A stretch of DNA of 64,000 bases from Nonomuraea jabiensis (GTDB lineage: Bacteria; Actinomycetota; Actinomycetes; Streptosporangiales; Streptosporangiaceae). The stretch lies in NCBI RefSeq assembly GCF_014204795.1, contig NZ_JACHMB010000001.1:1364001-1428000 (forward strand). The letters are read 5' to 3'. The notes beneath the pieces were generated by a model. That model made no database searches, had not been told where the DNA came from, and saw nothing but the letters and a program-made list of their open reading frames with translations. This document shows, in pieces, positions 52,060-60,583 of this stretch (position 1 is its first letter; every line of letters begins with the position of its first letter). The translations under genes were made by a program, and so were the position numbers.

Positions 52060-53510
52060 CCGCCTCCACGGCCGCGTCCCGCTCCAGGAACATCCGCAGC
52101 GGCTGGGGGCTGCCACCGCAGGCAATCAGCTCCGCCCCTTATCACCACCACTCGCCCCACAACGGCCCGGTGGTGGTCAGCGCAGCACATCACGGCACAG
52201 CCCACACGGACGTTCCCCCACGAACGCCCGACCAAGGCTCCAACGTGACGCACGGCCGAGGCCACGGCGCGACACCCCACCCGACGCTGTGGAGTGACGC
52301 CCAGCTGGCACTGCAGCGTGACGTGACGCCCAACTGGGGGGCACTGCAGCGTGACGTGACGCCCAGCCGACCCTGCGGTGTGACGCCTGGCCGGCACTGC
52401 AGCGTGACAGCCGGCTGGCACTGCGGTGTGCGGCTGATGGTACGGCGTGGCGCCTGGCTGGCATTTTGGTACGGCGTCAGCCGTCAGTCCGGTGCGGGCG
52501 TCCGGCTGGCGTTCGGGCATGGACGTCCCGGCAAGGGCGTCCGGCGTGGTGGATTGGAGCGGCGGGTGGCTGATTAATCGGAAGCGGGAGCGGCGGCGGG
52601 CGGCTCGGATGCGGCGGAGGATGTGGTTGGTGCGCTCGGGGCCGGGCTGCCAGCCGCATTCGATCAAGGCATTGGCCACGTGATGGAGGAGGTCGGCGAT
52701 CTGGCCGGGGATGACGTCTCGGCGGACGGCGATCACGCGCCAGCCGCGGCGGCGAAGCTCCTCGCGGCGGTCCGTGTCGCGTTGCTGGTCGGTGGGTGAG
52801 GTGTGATGCTCCTGGCCGTCGTACTCGACTGCGACCTTGAACTCCTCCCAGCCCAGGTCGAGGTACGCGAACCGGTCGTCGTCCAGTTCGACCCGGATCT
52901 GGGTGGTGGGTCTGGGGAGGCCGCCTTCCACGAGGATGACCCGGAGCCAGCTCTCCCTGGGGGAGGCGGCGCCCCGGTCGGCGAGGCCGAGGGTGTCGCG
53001 TAGGCGCCAGGAGTTGAGCGGGCGGTGCCACAGAGCTTCGAGATCCACGCCCCGGCGTGCGAACTGGTCGAGGATCGCCACCGCCTCCGTACGGGGCAGC
53101 CAGCGGGCGCAGTCGAGGGCTGTGCGTTCCATGGTGGTAAGGCGGACGCCCTTGTGCATGGTGATGTCTTCGGGTGGGAGCGGTGCCGGGTAGGTGACGC
53201 AGCCGGGGAGGGCCAGGTGGGAGGGGGCGGTCAGCTCTATGGGCCAGTCGGCTTCTGGGGTGTGCAGGGCGTTCAGGCCCCAGATGTGGGCGGCTGTCTG
53301 GCGGCAGACGACGGCCTGTGGGATCGCTCGGGTGATTCGGGCGGTCCGCTCGGCGAGCGATGGCGAGGTGGGTGGCGTCTCCGTCTTTGGAAGCCCGCGA
53401 TCGGTTTTTCCTGGATGGGAGATGCGTCTTTCGGGGGCTGCAGCTTCGGGAGGGGGTGCCGGAGGGTCGCTGGGCGTGGCGAGGGGGGTGGGGTCGGCTG
53501 CGTGGTGCAT
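51900..53510 (-). CDS. AbiEi-like / DUF559 nuclease-fold protein with repeat-derived tail
   Basis: Up to 536 residues from ATG 53510; the start is uncertain. Residues about 60-200 resemble AbiEi-type antitoxin C-terminal domains (RAIPQAVVCRQTAAHIWGLN, LTTMERTALDCARWLPRTEA). Residues about 210-310 are a DUF559/Vsr-like PD-(D/E)xK domain (PTTQIRVELDDDRFAYLDLG, FKVAVEYDGQEHHTSPTDQQ, RRRGWRVIAVRRDVIPG). After about residue 345 the chain is low-complexity sequence from tandem repeats, then antisense to the last 160 bp of the P450 gene; the natural stop was probably lost. Homologues are linked to mobile or defence-type loci. Confidence 0.6.
   Translation of the reverse strand: MHHAADPTPLATPSDPPAPPPEAAAPERRISHPGKTDRGLPKTETPPTSPSLAERTARITRAIPQAVVCRQTAAHIWGLNALHTPEADWPIELTAPSHLALPGCVTYPAPLPPEDITMHKGVRLTTMERTALDCARWLPRTEAVAILDQFARRGVDLEALWHRPLNSWRLRDTLGLADRGAASPRESWLRVILVEGGLPRPTTQIRVELDDDRFAYLDLGWEEFKVAVEYDGQEHHTSPTDQQRDTDRREELRRRGWRVIAVRRDVIPGQIADLLHHVANALIECGWQPGPERTNHILRRIRAARRRSRFRLISHPPLQSTTPDALAGTSMPERQPDARTGLTADAVPKCQPGATPYHQPHTAVPAGCHAAVPARRHTAGSAGRHVTLQCPPVGRHVTLQCQLGVTPQRRVGCRAVASAVRHVGALVGRSWGNVRVGCAVMCCADHHRAVVGRVVVIRGGADCLRWQPPAAADVPGAGRGRGGGQPTVTGSSLMPLMKFERSRRAGPVWRSLGRRRASCSKRIRSSSLARWLPRQK
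52294..52440. repeat. Degenerate minisatellite, units of about 24-33 bp
   Basis: Five to six units of the form GTGACGCC-N-AGCTGGCACTGCAGC, with variable insertions of GTGAC. It lies in the tail of the DUF559 frame. Confidence 0.75.
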
Positions 53511-53651
53511 GGCGCCCAGGGTGCTACGGCGGGGATGGGTGATGCGTGGCCGAATGGGGTTCTGTGGACGACATCGCGTTTTCCACAATCAGGGGGCTGA
53601 CCATGGCCGATCGCCAGGATCCTCATAGCAAGCTTTCCGGTCGCGTCGGCG

Positions 53652-54392
53652 TCACCCTCTGAAACCGGCGGCTTGCAGCTGGAACTGCAGGTCGGAGGCA
53701 CCCGGCGCCTCCATGCCCGACACCGGGATCAGACCGGCGGCTGCGGCAAGGCTCTCGAATCCTGAGCGGGTATACCAGTGCAGTACCCAGGGGCGCTCCA
53801 CGATGGTGCGCTCGCCGTCGTGGTACCGCTCGTAACGCAACACCGTCGTCTGCGTCCGCGCGGAATCGCTACGCTCCTCGGACACCACCGAGACACGCAA
53901 CTCAGCACCGTCTTCCGCCGTGGCGGTGCGCACTCGGCCGATCCGTTCGGCAGGTGTGGGTGACGGGACGAACAGCGGCACCAGGGCGGTGCCGCCCACG
54001 GCGAGATGGTTGCGGATGCGGTCGAGGGCAGCCAGAGCGACGGAGTCGTCGGGGAGCAGGTTGAAAGTCGGCCCGGCAAGGAAGATCGCACGGTAGCGGC
54101 GTGGCAGATCGAGCGCCTCCATGCGCTGGTGGTGGACGACGACATCGACGCCCTGCTCCCGCGCCCGGCGACGGCACCGCTGCAGCATGTCCGCCGAGGA
54201 GTCGACCCCCTCGACGTCCAGGCCGCGCCGACGCAGGTCGAGCAGTGGGTCGCCGTCCCCACACCCCAGCTCCAGAGCCGGGGAACCAGCCTCTTGGACG
54301 AACGCCGCGTAGGGCTCTGGATCTTGGGCGACGGACTTCAGCGGCCCATATAACTCGGCGACGATTCCTGTGTAGAAATCAGCAGCATGCAC
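53652..54392 (-). CDS. Class I SAM-dependent methyltransferase
   Basis: 246 residues from GTG 54392. Motif I is SPALELGCGDGDPLLDLRRR, the acidic end of beta2 is VEGVDSSADMLQRC, and post-motifs read YRAIFLAGPTFNLLPDD and HLAVGGTALVPLFVP. The substrate is unknown. It is a single gene, convergent to nothing recognisable, about 140 bp left of the DUF559 start. Confidence 0.87.
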   Translation of the reverse strand: MHAADFYTGIVAELYGPLKSVAQDPEPYAAFVQEAGSPALELGCGDGDPLLDLRRRGLDVEGVDSSADMLQRCRRRAREQGVDVVVHHQRMEALDLPRRYRAIFLAGPTFNLLPDDSVALAALDRIRNHLAVGGTALVPLFVPSPTPAERIGRVRTATAEDGAELRVSVVSEERSDSARTQTTVLRYERYHDGERTIVERPWVLHWYTRSGFESLAAAAGLIPVSGMEAPGASDLQFQLQAAGFRG

Positions 54393-54516
54393 GCCCGCAC
54401 CTTACGCATTCAGCCGAATGCCGGGCGACATAATTTCCGGCGCCTCGCCACCGGCTCACCGATGGCACCGGATCGTCGAATGAAAGTGCCGTGGGAGTCG
54501 CGGTGGAGGTTGCGGA

Positions 54517-54927
54517 TCAGGGGTGCAGGGGGAGGCCCTTCAGGACCTTGTCCACGCCGTTCTTCGGCCCATGGACCACCACCCCCACCAGCCCCAGTTC
54601 ATCGGCCTCCACCGCCCGCACAGCCGCCCGGTTGTCCGCGTCGTGTCCCGTCTTGAACATCTCCTCGATGTAGACGGCCACGTCCATCTCCCGGCCCACC
54701 GCCTTCTCCCGGACGCTCCGGAGGCCCTCCAAGTCGGCCGTGTAGACGAGCACGGGCTGGCGGAGCATCGGCAGGTACGCATTGCCGGACCCGTCCTCGT
54801 ACGGCTCCCCCATGAGCCCCGGCACCCCGCCCGCCACCGCGCTGGACAGGAAGGCGGTGACGTTGAGCTTCTGCCATGCGGCCAGATCCGCGCGGACCAC
54901 GATGCCGATCTTGGTGTCAAAACGCAT
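54517..54927 (-). CDS. DUF2000-family protein
   Basis: 136 residues from ATG 54927. The family pattern is FDTKIGIVVRADLAAWQKLN, VTAFLSSAVAGG, YLPMLRQPVLVYTAD and a C-terminal GVVVHGPKNGVDKVLKGL. DUF2000 proteins have a PTH2-like fold (peptidyl-tRNA hydrolase II superfamily) with no established function. It stands 56 bp after the SRPBCC gene on the same strand and could be its operon partner. Confidence 0.8.
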   Translation of the reverse strand: MRFDTKIGIVVRADLAAWQKLNVTAFLSSAVAGGVPGLMGEPYEDGSGNAYLPMLRQPVLVYTADLEGLRSVREKAVGREMDVAVYIEEMFKTGHDADNRAAVRAVEADELGLVGVVVHGPKNGVDKVLKGLPLHP

Positions 54928-54983
54928 GGTCACGAGTCTCCACGTCCCGCCCCCGCCGTGTCTTGAACGCTGGTGCGGAAACG

Positions 54984-55823
54984 TCAGGCCACCATGACCG
55001 GCTGCCAGTCCGGCACCTCGTGGTAGCGCCGCAGCTCCGCGACGCCCGACAGGATCCCGCCCCACGCCGCGTACGGCGGGCGCTCCGCGTCGAACCCGCT
55101 CTGCACCAGCGTCAGCCGCGTCTTCCCGCCGGAGCCCTCCAGCTCCCACGTGCCGACTCCCGGGGCGCCCCAGTCCAGGGAGAACCTGCTGCCGGGCTCA
55201 AGCTCCAGCACCTTGGCCGGGCTGGGGTCGTTGGCCAGGCCGCCCATCGCGAAGCGGCCGCCCACGTACGGCTCGATCTCGATCGGGTACCCGAACCACC
55301 TCGTCACCACCTCCGAGTCGATCAGCGACTCGAACACCGTGGCCGGCGAGGCGTCGATGGTGACCTGGGCGCGCAGGTCCGCGGAGGTGAAGTCGATCTT
55401 GGGGGTGAGCTCGCGCCCCTCGAGGTGCTCGGCCAGGTTGGCGACGGCCAGGGCCCAGTACGTCTGCAGCACGCCCCGGATGCTCTTGCCCGTGATGACG
55501 TCCTGGAAGTCGAAGTGCGTCTGCGACAACGTCAGGATCGTCGCGTCCCCGTCCTCCTCCAGCCTGAACTCGGTGGTCGTCTCCTCGCCGTCCAGCACCC
55601 ACGCGAAGCGCACCGTGCGCTCGTCCGCGTGCAGCAGCCGCTGGTGCGGCGCGTCCCCCTCAGGCGTGGTACGCCCCCAGAACCCGAACCGGTCCGGCAG
55701 CTCCACCTCGGCGTGCTCGGCCAGCCAGATCCGCAGGGCGGCCGGGTCGGTGAGCGCGTGGCGCACCTCCTTGAGGGGCGCCTGGATGCGGGCACGAAAC
55801 GTCATGGGCTCGGTCATCGTCAT
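54984..55823 (-). CDS. Double SRPBCC (AHSA1-like) protein
   Basis: 279 residues with two START-like domains: 1-135 (FRARIQAPLKEVRHALTDPA, AEHAEVELPDRFGFWGRTTP, QTYWALAVANLAEHLEG) and 145-279 (AQVTIDASPATVFESLIDSE, VVTRWFGYPIEIEPYVGGRF, RLTLVQSGF). AHSA1-like proteins bind hydrophobic ligands or act in stress responses. It is encoded 23 bp after the ArsR-type gene, the usual ArsR-SRPBCC coupling. Confidence 0.88.
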   Translation of the reverse strand: MTMTEPMTFRARIQAPLKEVRHALTDPAALRIWLAEHAEVELPDRFGFWGRTTPEGDAPHQRLLHADERTVRFAWVLDGEETTTEFRLEEDGDATILTLSQTHFDFQDVITGKSIRGVLQTYWALAVANLAEHLEGRELTPKIDFTSADLRAQVTIDASPATVFESLIDSEVVTRWFGYPIEIEPYVGGRFAMGGLANDPSPAKVLELEPGSRFSLDWGAPGVGTWELEGSGGKTRLTLVQSGFDAERPPYAAWGGILSGVAELRRYHEVPDWQPVMVA

Positions 55824-55846
55824 CTTCTCCTTTGGCGAATCCGGGA

Positions 55847-56437
55847 TCAGTCGGTTGAAGGCTGGTCCGTCCGGGGCTCGGGGGGTTCGGTGGTGACATT
55901 CGGGTAGCAGGCGACGGCGAGTTTGAAGGCGTCCCCTTCCGCCCCGCCGTACCGCGTGAACAGCCCCTGCAGCATCGTCTGCAGGTCGTTCAGGAACTCC
56001 TGACGCTGTTCGGGACGCACGCGGATCTCCCCCGACAACCCGATCGACGGCAGCTCGGGCGCGCTCCTGTCGAGCGCCGCGATGTCCGACTGGACCTCCT
56101 CCATGAGATCCAGCAGGTAACCGAGGCTCAGCTCGTCACGCGCCTTGCGCAGCCCGATCCGGCCCACCAGCCGGGGCGACAGCCAGTACGAGCGCGCACC
56201 GGCCTGGTAGATGCCCTCGTGGATCCCGCGCACCTTGCGCTCGGACACGAGGTCCACGAGGCCCGCCTCGACCAGCCGTTTGACGTGGTAGTAGACCCGC
56301 TGCGGCGTCTGGCCGAGCCGTTCGGCGACCTCCGAGCACGTACGCGGCTCGGCCAGCTGCCGCAGCACCTCCACGCGCTGCGGCTTGAGCAGGGCCTCGG
56401 CCTGCTCGATCTCTTCCAAGTACAGGACGTCTCTCAT
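55847..56437 (-). CDS. ArsR-type winged-helix regulator
   Basis: 196 residues. HTH: AEALLKPQRVEVLRQLAEPR, TCSEVAERLGQTPQRVYYHV and KRLVEAGLVDLVSERKVRGI; then a helical effector part (GYLLDLMEEVQSDIAALDRS). No metal-binding cysteine pair of classical ArsR sensors is seen. Probably autoregulates through the palindrome at 56452 and controls the SRPBCC gene behind it. Confidence 0.87.
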   Translation of the reverse strand: MRDVLYLEEIEQAEALLKPQRVEVLRQLAEPRTCSEVAERLGQTPQRVYYHVKRLVEAGLVDLVSERKVRGIHEGIYQAGARSYWLSPRLVGRIGLRKARDELSLGYLLDLMEEVQSDIAALDRSAPELPSIGLSGEIRVRPEQRQEFLNDLQTMLQGLFTRYGGAEGDAFKLAVACYPNVTTEPPEPRTDQPSTD

Positions 56438-56451
56438 CGCAAAAACAATCC

Positions 56452-56461
56452 TTTACGTAAA
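56452..56461. promoter_or_regulatory. Perfect 10-bp palindrome TTTACGTAAA in a divergent promoter
   Basis: It lies 15 bp upstream of the ArsR-type start and 38 bp upstream of the AraC-type start, in an AT-rich spacer. Candidate operator for the ArsR protein. Confidence 0.45.
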
Positions 56462-56498
56462 AATTTGGTTTGTCAATGGTCGTCCGGACAATGGAGGG

Positions 56499-57329
56499 AT
56501 GGCACATGACTGGTCCCGATACTGGCGGTCGCCCGACCGGCCGCTGGAGGCCATGCATGCCCACTTCGAGCGGCACGTCTACCACCGACACAGCCACGAG
56601 ACCTACTCGTTCGGCGTCACCGAGACCGGCGCGCAGTCGTTCACCTGCCGCGGCTCGGCCCACACGAGCTCGGCGGGCATGGTCATGGCGTTCAACCCGG
56701 AGGACCCCCACGACGGCCATGCCACGAACGCGCGCGGCTTCACGTACCGGATCGTCCACATCGGCCCCGAGCTCGTGTCGGACGCCCTGGCCGACACGAC
56801 GGGCCGCCGCCTGGGCCTGCCCCTGTTCACCACGCCCGTGGTGGAGGACCCCGTCCTGGCGGGGGCGCTGCGCTCCCTGCACGCGGAGCTCCTGGGCTCC
56901 GGCTCGACGGCCCTGTGGCGCGACGAGCTGCTCACCGCCACGGTCGCGGCGATCGTACGGCGGGCCGCCACGTCCCCGATCCATCCAGAGGGCAGATCCG
57001 GACGGTCGGCGAGGGTCGCGCGGCAGGCCAGGCAGCTCCTCCACGACCGCCTCCGGGACGATCTCACGAGCGACGACCTGGCGCTGGCCACGGGCACCAG
57101 CCGCTACGCGGTCTACCGGGCCTTCCACGCGGAGTACGGGCTGTCCCCCAGCGACTACCAGCGGCAGCTACGGCTCAGAGAGGCCAGTACGCTGATCACC
57201 GGCGGCACGGCCATCAGCGAGGCGGCCACCGCGACGGGCTTCGCCGACCAGAGCCACCTGACCCGCTGGTTCACCCGCTACTTCGGCCTGACCCCGGGCG
57301 CCTACCGCCAGGCCATCACCCGGGCATAG
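56499..57329 (+). CDS. AraC-family regulator with cupin-type sensor domain
   Basis: 276 residues. The N-terminal AraC_binding domain (HAHFERHVYHRHSHETYSFG, GSAHTSSAGMVMAFNPEDPH) is followed by the double HTH (TSRYAVYRAFHAEYGLSPSD, ATGFADQSHLTRWFTRYFGL, TPGAYRQA). Divergent from the ArsR-SRPBCC operon and convergent with gmd. Target unknown; the first HTH lacks a few usual hydrophobic positions but is otherwise typical. Confidence 0.88.
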   Translation: MAHDWSRYWRSPDRPLEAMHAHFERHVYHRHSHETYSFGVTETGAQSFTCRGSAHTSSAGMVMAFNPEDPHDGHATNARGFTYRIVHIGPELVSDALADTTGRRLGLPLFTTPVVEDPVLAGALRSLHAELLGSGSTALWRDELLTATVAAIVRRAATSPIHPEGRSGRSARVARQARQLLHDRLRDDLTSDDLALATGTSRYAVYRAFHAEYGLSPSDYQRQLRLREASTLITGGTAISEAATATGFADQSHLTRWFTRYFGLTPGAYRQAITRA

Positions 57330-57332
57330 GCG

Positions 57333-58355
57333 TCACGGCCAGGAACTGTCCTGGTCGGGGTCGCCTCCGTCCGAGAGCAACCGCAGGTCCGACTCGACCA
57401 TCATCGCCACCAGCTCGTCGAACGACACGCTCGGCTCCCACCCCAGCTGCGTCCGCGCCTTCTTCGGGTCCGCGCACAGCAGGTCCACCTCGGCCGGCCG
57501 GTGCAGCGTCTGGTCCGTCACCACGTACCGCTCCCAGTCCAGCCCCGCGGCCGTGAACGCCGCCTCCACCAGCTCCCTGACCGACTTCATCCGCCCCGTC
57601 CCGATCACGTAGTCCTCGGGATTGGCGGCCTGCAGCATCAGGTGCATGGCCTTGACGTAGTCGCCGGCGAACCCCCAGTCCCGGCGCGCCTCCAGGTTCC
57701 CCAGCCGCAGCTCGCCGGCCAGCCCCAGCTTGATCCGGGCCACCCCCAGGGACACCTTCCTGGTGACGAACTCGGCCCCCCGGCGCGGCGACTCGTGGTT
57801 GAACAGGATCCCGGACACGGCGAACATCCCGTACGACTCGCGGTAGTTCTGCGTCAGGAAGTGCCCGTACGCCTTGGCCACCCCGTACGGCGAGCGCGGG
57901 TGGAAGGCGGTCCGCTCGTTCTGCGGCGTCTCGCTGACCTGCCCGAACATCTCAGAGGATGAAGCCTGATAAAAGCGGATCTGTCGGGAGGCGCCCGAGC
58001 CCCGGGACGCCCCCGAGCACACCCGGATCGCCTCCAGCATGCGCAGCACGCCCATCCCGGTCACCTCGGCCGTGAGCTCCGCCTGCTCCCACGACATCGG
58101 CACGAACGAGATCGCCCCGAGGTTGTACACCTCGTCAGGCTGAACGCGTTCCACCGCCGAGATCAGGGACCCCTGGTCCAGCAGATCCCCCCGCACCACC
58201 TGCACGTCCGACAGCAGCTTGCGCATCCTCGACACGCGCGGGTTCGCCTGCCCCCGGGCCAGGCCCCACACCTCGTACCCCTGCTCGAGCAGGTGCTCCG
58301 CCAAGTAAGAACCGTCCTGGCCGGTGATGCCGGTGATCAGAGCTCGCCTGGCCAA
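57333..58355 (-). CDS. gmd: GDP-mannose 4,6-dehydratase
   Basis: 340 residues from TTG 58355 with GGAGG seven bases upstream. NADP motif RALITGITGQDGSYLAEHLL, catalytic Ser/Glu region YQASSSEMFGQVSETPQNE, YGVAKAYGHFLTQNYRESYG (Tyr-x3-Lys) and the end GWEPSVSFDELVAMMV. It makes GDP-4-keto-6-deoxymannose, the precursor of GDP-fucose, -rhamnose or -perosamine. It is divergent from the glycosyltransferase cluster at 58610, suggesting it supplies a 6-deoxyhexose for that glycan. Confidence 0.93.
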   Translation of the reverse strand: MARRALITGITGQDGSYLAEHLLEQGYEVWGLARGQANPRVSRMRKLLSDVQVVRGDLLDQGSLISAVERVQPDEVYNLGAISFVPMSWEQAELTAEVTGMGVLRMLEAIRVCSGASRGSGASRQIRFYQASSSEMFGQVSETPQNERTAFHPRSPYGVAKAYGHFLTQNYRESYGMFAVSGILFNHESPRRGAEFVTRKVSLGVARIKLGLAGELRLGNLEARRDWGFAGDYVKAMHLMLQAANPEDYVIGTGRMKSVRELVEAAFTAAGLDWERYVVTDQTLHRPAEVDLLCADPKKARTQLGWEPSVSFDELVAMMVESDLRLLSDGGDPDQDSSWP

Positions 58356-58501
58356 GGGTCCTCCAGCTATCGCGTATAGCAATCTGTTTGGGACGGAATG
58401 TACAGCTAAGCGCCCAGATAGGGCACCAAGCCACCTAGAACCCGTTCCACCGAACCACGCTCGGTCACGGCAACGTCGCAGTTCGCACGACGTTTAACCG
58501 T

Positions 58502-58515
58502 AATTGTGAACAATT
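58502..58515. promoter_or_regulatory. 14-bp palindrome AATTGTGAACAATT
   Basis: Perfect arms AATTGT/ACAATT in the 254-bp divergent spacer between gmd and the glycosyltransferase. Candidate binding site; the regulator is unknown. Confidence 0.4.
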
Positions 58516-58609
58516 CCACCCGACCTACCGAATGGTAGCCTTCTCGGACTAAGGTCATCTTCACGGTACACGCCCGCCCAAGGGCCCTACCGGCGGAGAA
58601 AGGGGTGTC

Positions 58610-59869
58610 GTGGAAGAGCCAGCCCGGCGGGAGCGAAAGCTGCGAGTCGCGTTGTTGTCCTACCGCAGCAAGCCCACCTGTGGCGGTCAGGGCGTCTACC
58701 TTCGCCACCTCAGCCGAGAGCTGGTCGCCTTAGGGCACCACGTCGAGGTGTTCTCCGGCCAGCCCTATCCCGAGCTCGACGAGGGCGTCATCCTGCGCGA
58801 GGTGCCCAGCCTCGACCTCTACCGCGACGAGGACCCGTTCAGAACGCCCAAGCTGCACGAATACCGCGACTGGATCGACTTGCTCGAGGTCGGGACGATG
58901 TGGACGGCGGGGTTCCCCGAGCCGCTGACGTTCACGCTGCGGGCCTACCGCGAGCTGAAGAAGCGCATCGGCGACTTCGACGTCGTGCAGGACAACCAGA
59001 CCCTCGGATACGGCCTGCTGGGCATCCAGCGGATGTTCCCCGTGGTCGGCACCATCCACCACCCGATCAGCGTCGACCGCCGCATCGAGCTCGAGGCCGC
59101 CACCGGCGGCAAGAGGCTGAGCCTGCGCCGCTGGTACGGGTTCGTGAAGATGCAGTCGCGCGTCGCGCCCCGGCTGAGCCCGATCCTGACCGTCAGCGAG
59201 TCGTCGCTGGCCGACATCCACCGCGACTTCAACGTCCCCCAGGCGAACATGCGCCTGATCCCCCTCGGCGTCGACACCCGCTACTTCCACCCGCGCCCGG
59301 ACAAGCCCCGGCGCAAGGGCTCGATCGTGGCCGTGGCCAGCGCGGACTCGCCCATGAAGGGCGTCGCGACGCTGCTGCGGGCGGTCGCGAAGCTGGCCAC
59401 CGAGCGCGACGTGCACCTCACCGTCGTCAGCCGCCCCACCCCCGGCGGCCCGACCGAGCAGCTCGTCCAGGAGCTGTCGCTGCAGGACCGGGTGCGTTTC
59501 GTCCACGGCATCTCCGACGACGAGCTGGGCGAGCTGATCGCCACCTCGGAGATCTCCGTCGTCCCCTCCCTCTACGAAGGCTTCTCGCTGCCCGCCGTCG
59601 AGCACATGGCCTGCGGCACGCCCCTGGTGGCCAGCCGTACGGGCGCGCTGCCCGAGGTCGTGGGCGACGCGGCCATCCAGGTGCCCCCGGGCGACCCCGA
59701 GGAGCTGGCCGCGGTGCTGCGCCGCCTGCACGACTCCCCCGAGGAGCGCGAACGCGTGGGCCAGGCCGGATACGACCGCGTCATGGAGCGCTACACCTGG
59801 CACGTCGTGGCCAAGAGGACCGTCGAGGCGTACCTCGAGGCCATCGAGAACCACAAGAGGAGAGGCTGA
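58610..59869 (+). CDS. GT4-family glycosyltransferase
   Basis: 419 residues from GTG 58610 (GGAGAAAGGGG upstream). GT-B fold: N-terminal VALLSYRSKPTCGGQGVYLR, HLSRELVALGHHVEVFSGQP; C-terminal donor site GISDDELGELIATSEISVVP, SLYEGFSLPAVEHMACGTPL (EX7E motif) and LVASRTGALPEVVGDAA. Retaining enzyme using an NDP sugar; acceptor unknown. First gene of a three-gene run with the methyltransferase and toroid protein. Confidence 0.92.
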   Translation: MEEPARRERKLRVALLSYRSKPTCGGQGVYLRHLSRELVALGHHVEVFSGQPYPELDEGVILREVPSLDLYRDEDPFRTPKLHEYRDWIDLLEVGTMWTAGFPEPLTFTLRAYRELKKRIGDFDVVQDNQTLGYGLLGIQRMFPVVGTIHHPISVDRRIELEAATGGKRLSLRRWYGFVKMQSRVAPRLSPILTVSESSLADIHRDFNVPQANMRLIPLGVDTRYFHPRPDKPRRKGSIVAVASADSPMKGVATLLRAVAKLATERDVHLTVVSRPTPGGPTEQLVQELSLQDRVRFVHGISDDELGELIATSEISVVPSLYEGFSLPAVEHMACGTPLVASRTGALPEVVGDAAIQVPPGDPEELAAVLRRLHDSPEERERVGQAGYDRVMERYTWHVVAKRTVEAYLEAIENHKRRG

Positions 59870-59872
59870 CCA

Positions 59873-60583
59873 GTGCTGACCGTCGACTTCGCCCGGCTTC
59901 CCGTCGGCCCCGGCGTGCGCCTGCTCGACCTGGGCTGCGGCGGCGGCAGGCACGCCTTCGAGGCGCTGCGCCGGGGAGCGGACGTGATCGCGTTCGACAT
60001 GGACCAGGCGGAGCTGGACGGCGTGGCGGCCATGTTCGCGGCGATGGACAAGGCGGGCGAGGTGCCGCCGGGGGCGAGCGGGCAGATTGTCCAGGGTACG
60101 GCGCTGGACATGCCGTTCGAGGACGGCAGCTTCGACCGGGTCATCGCGGCCGAGGTGCTGGAGCACATCCCGGACGACATGGCGGCCATGCGCGAGCTCT
60201 TCCGCGTGCTCAAGCCGGGCGGCACGGCGGCCGTCACCGTGCCGAGCTTCCTGCCCGAACGGATCTGCTGGGCGCTGGACGAGGCCTACCACACGGCCCC
60301 CGGGGGACATGTCCGGATTTATACGTTGGCTGAGCTGTCGGCCAAGCTGAAGTCCATCGGCTTCGAGATCGGCCCCCACCACCACGCCCATGGCCTGCAC
60401 GCGCCGTACTGGTGGATCAAGTGCGCCGTCGGCGTCAACAACGACGACCACCCGATCGCCAAGGCGTACCACGAGCTGCTGGTCTGGGACATCATGAAGC
60501 GCCCGGCCGCCACCAGGATCGCCGAAGCCGTGCTCAACCCGATCATCGGCAAGAGCGTGGTCCTCTACGTCCGGAAGCCATGA
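59873..60583 (+). CDS. Class I SAM-dependent methyltransferase
   Basis: 236 residues from GTG 59873, three bases after the glycosyltransferase stop. Motif I VRLLDLGCGGGRHAFEALRR, IAFDMDQAELDGVAAMF, FDRVIAAEVLEHIPDDMAAM and LFRVLKPGGTAAVTVPSF are clear. A UbiE/Methyltransf_11-type enzyme probably acting on the glycan or lipid made by the neighbours. Its stop overlaps the next start (ATGA). Confidence 0.9.
   Translation: MLTVDFARLPVGPGVRLLDLGCGGGRHAFEALRRGADVIAFDMDQAELDGVAAMFAAMDKAGEVPPGASGQIVQGTALDMPFEDGSFDRVIAAEVLEHIPDDMAAMRELFRVLKPGGTAAVTVPSFLPERICWALDEAYHTAPGGHVRIYTLAELSAKLKSIGFEIGPHHHAHGLHAPYWWIKCAVGVNNDDHPIAKAYHELLVWDIMKRPAATRIAEAVLNPIIGKSVVLYVRKP

Noticed and set aside
58730..60472. 580-codon minus-strand frame opposite the glycosyltransferase and methyltransferase
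   Set aside because: Asp/Val/His/Arg-rich shadow; the plus strand holds two motif-complete genes.
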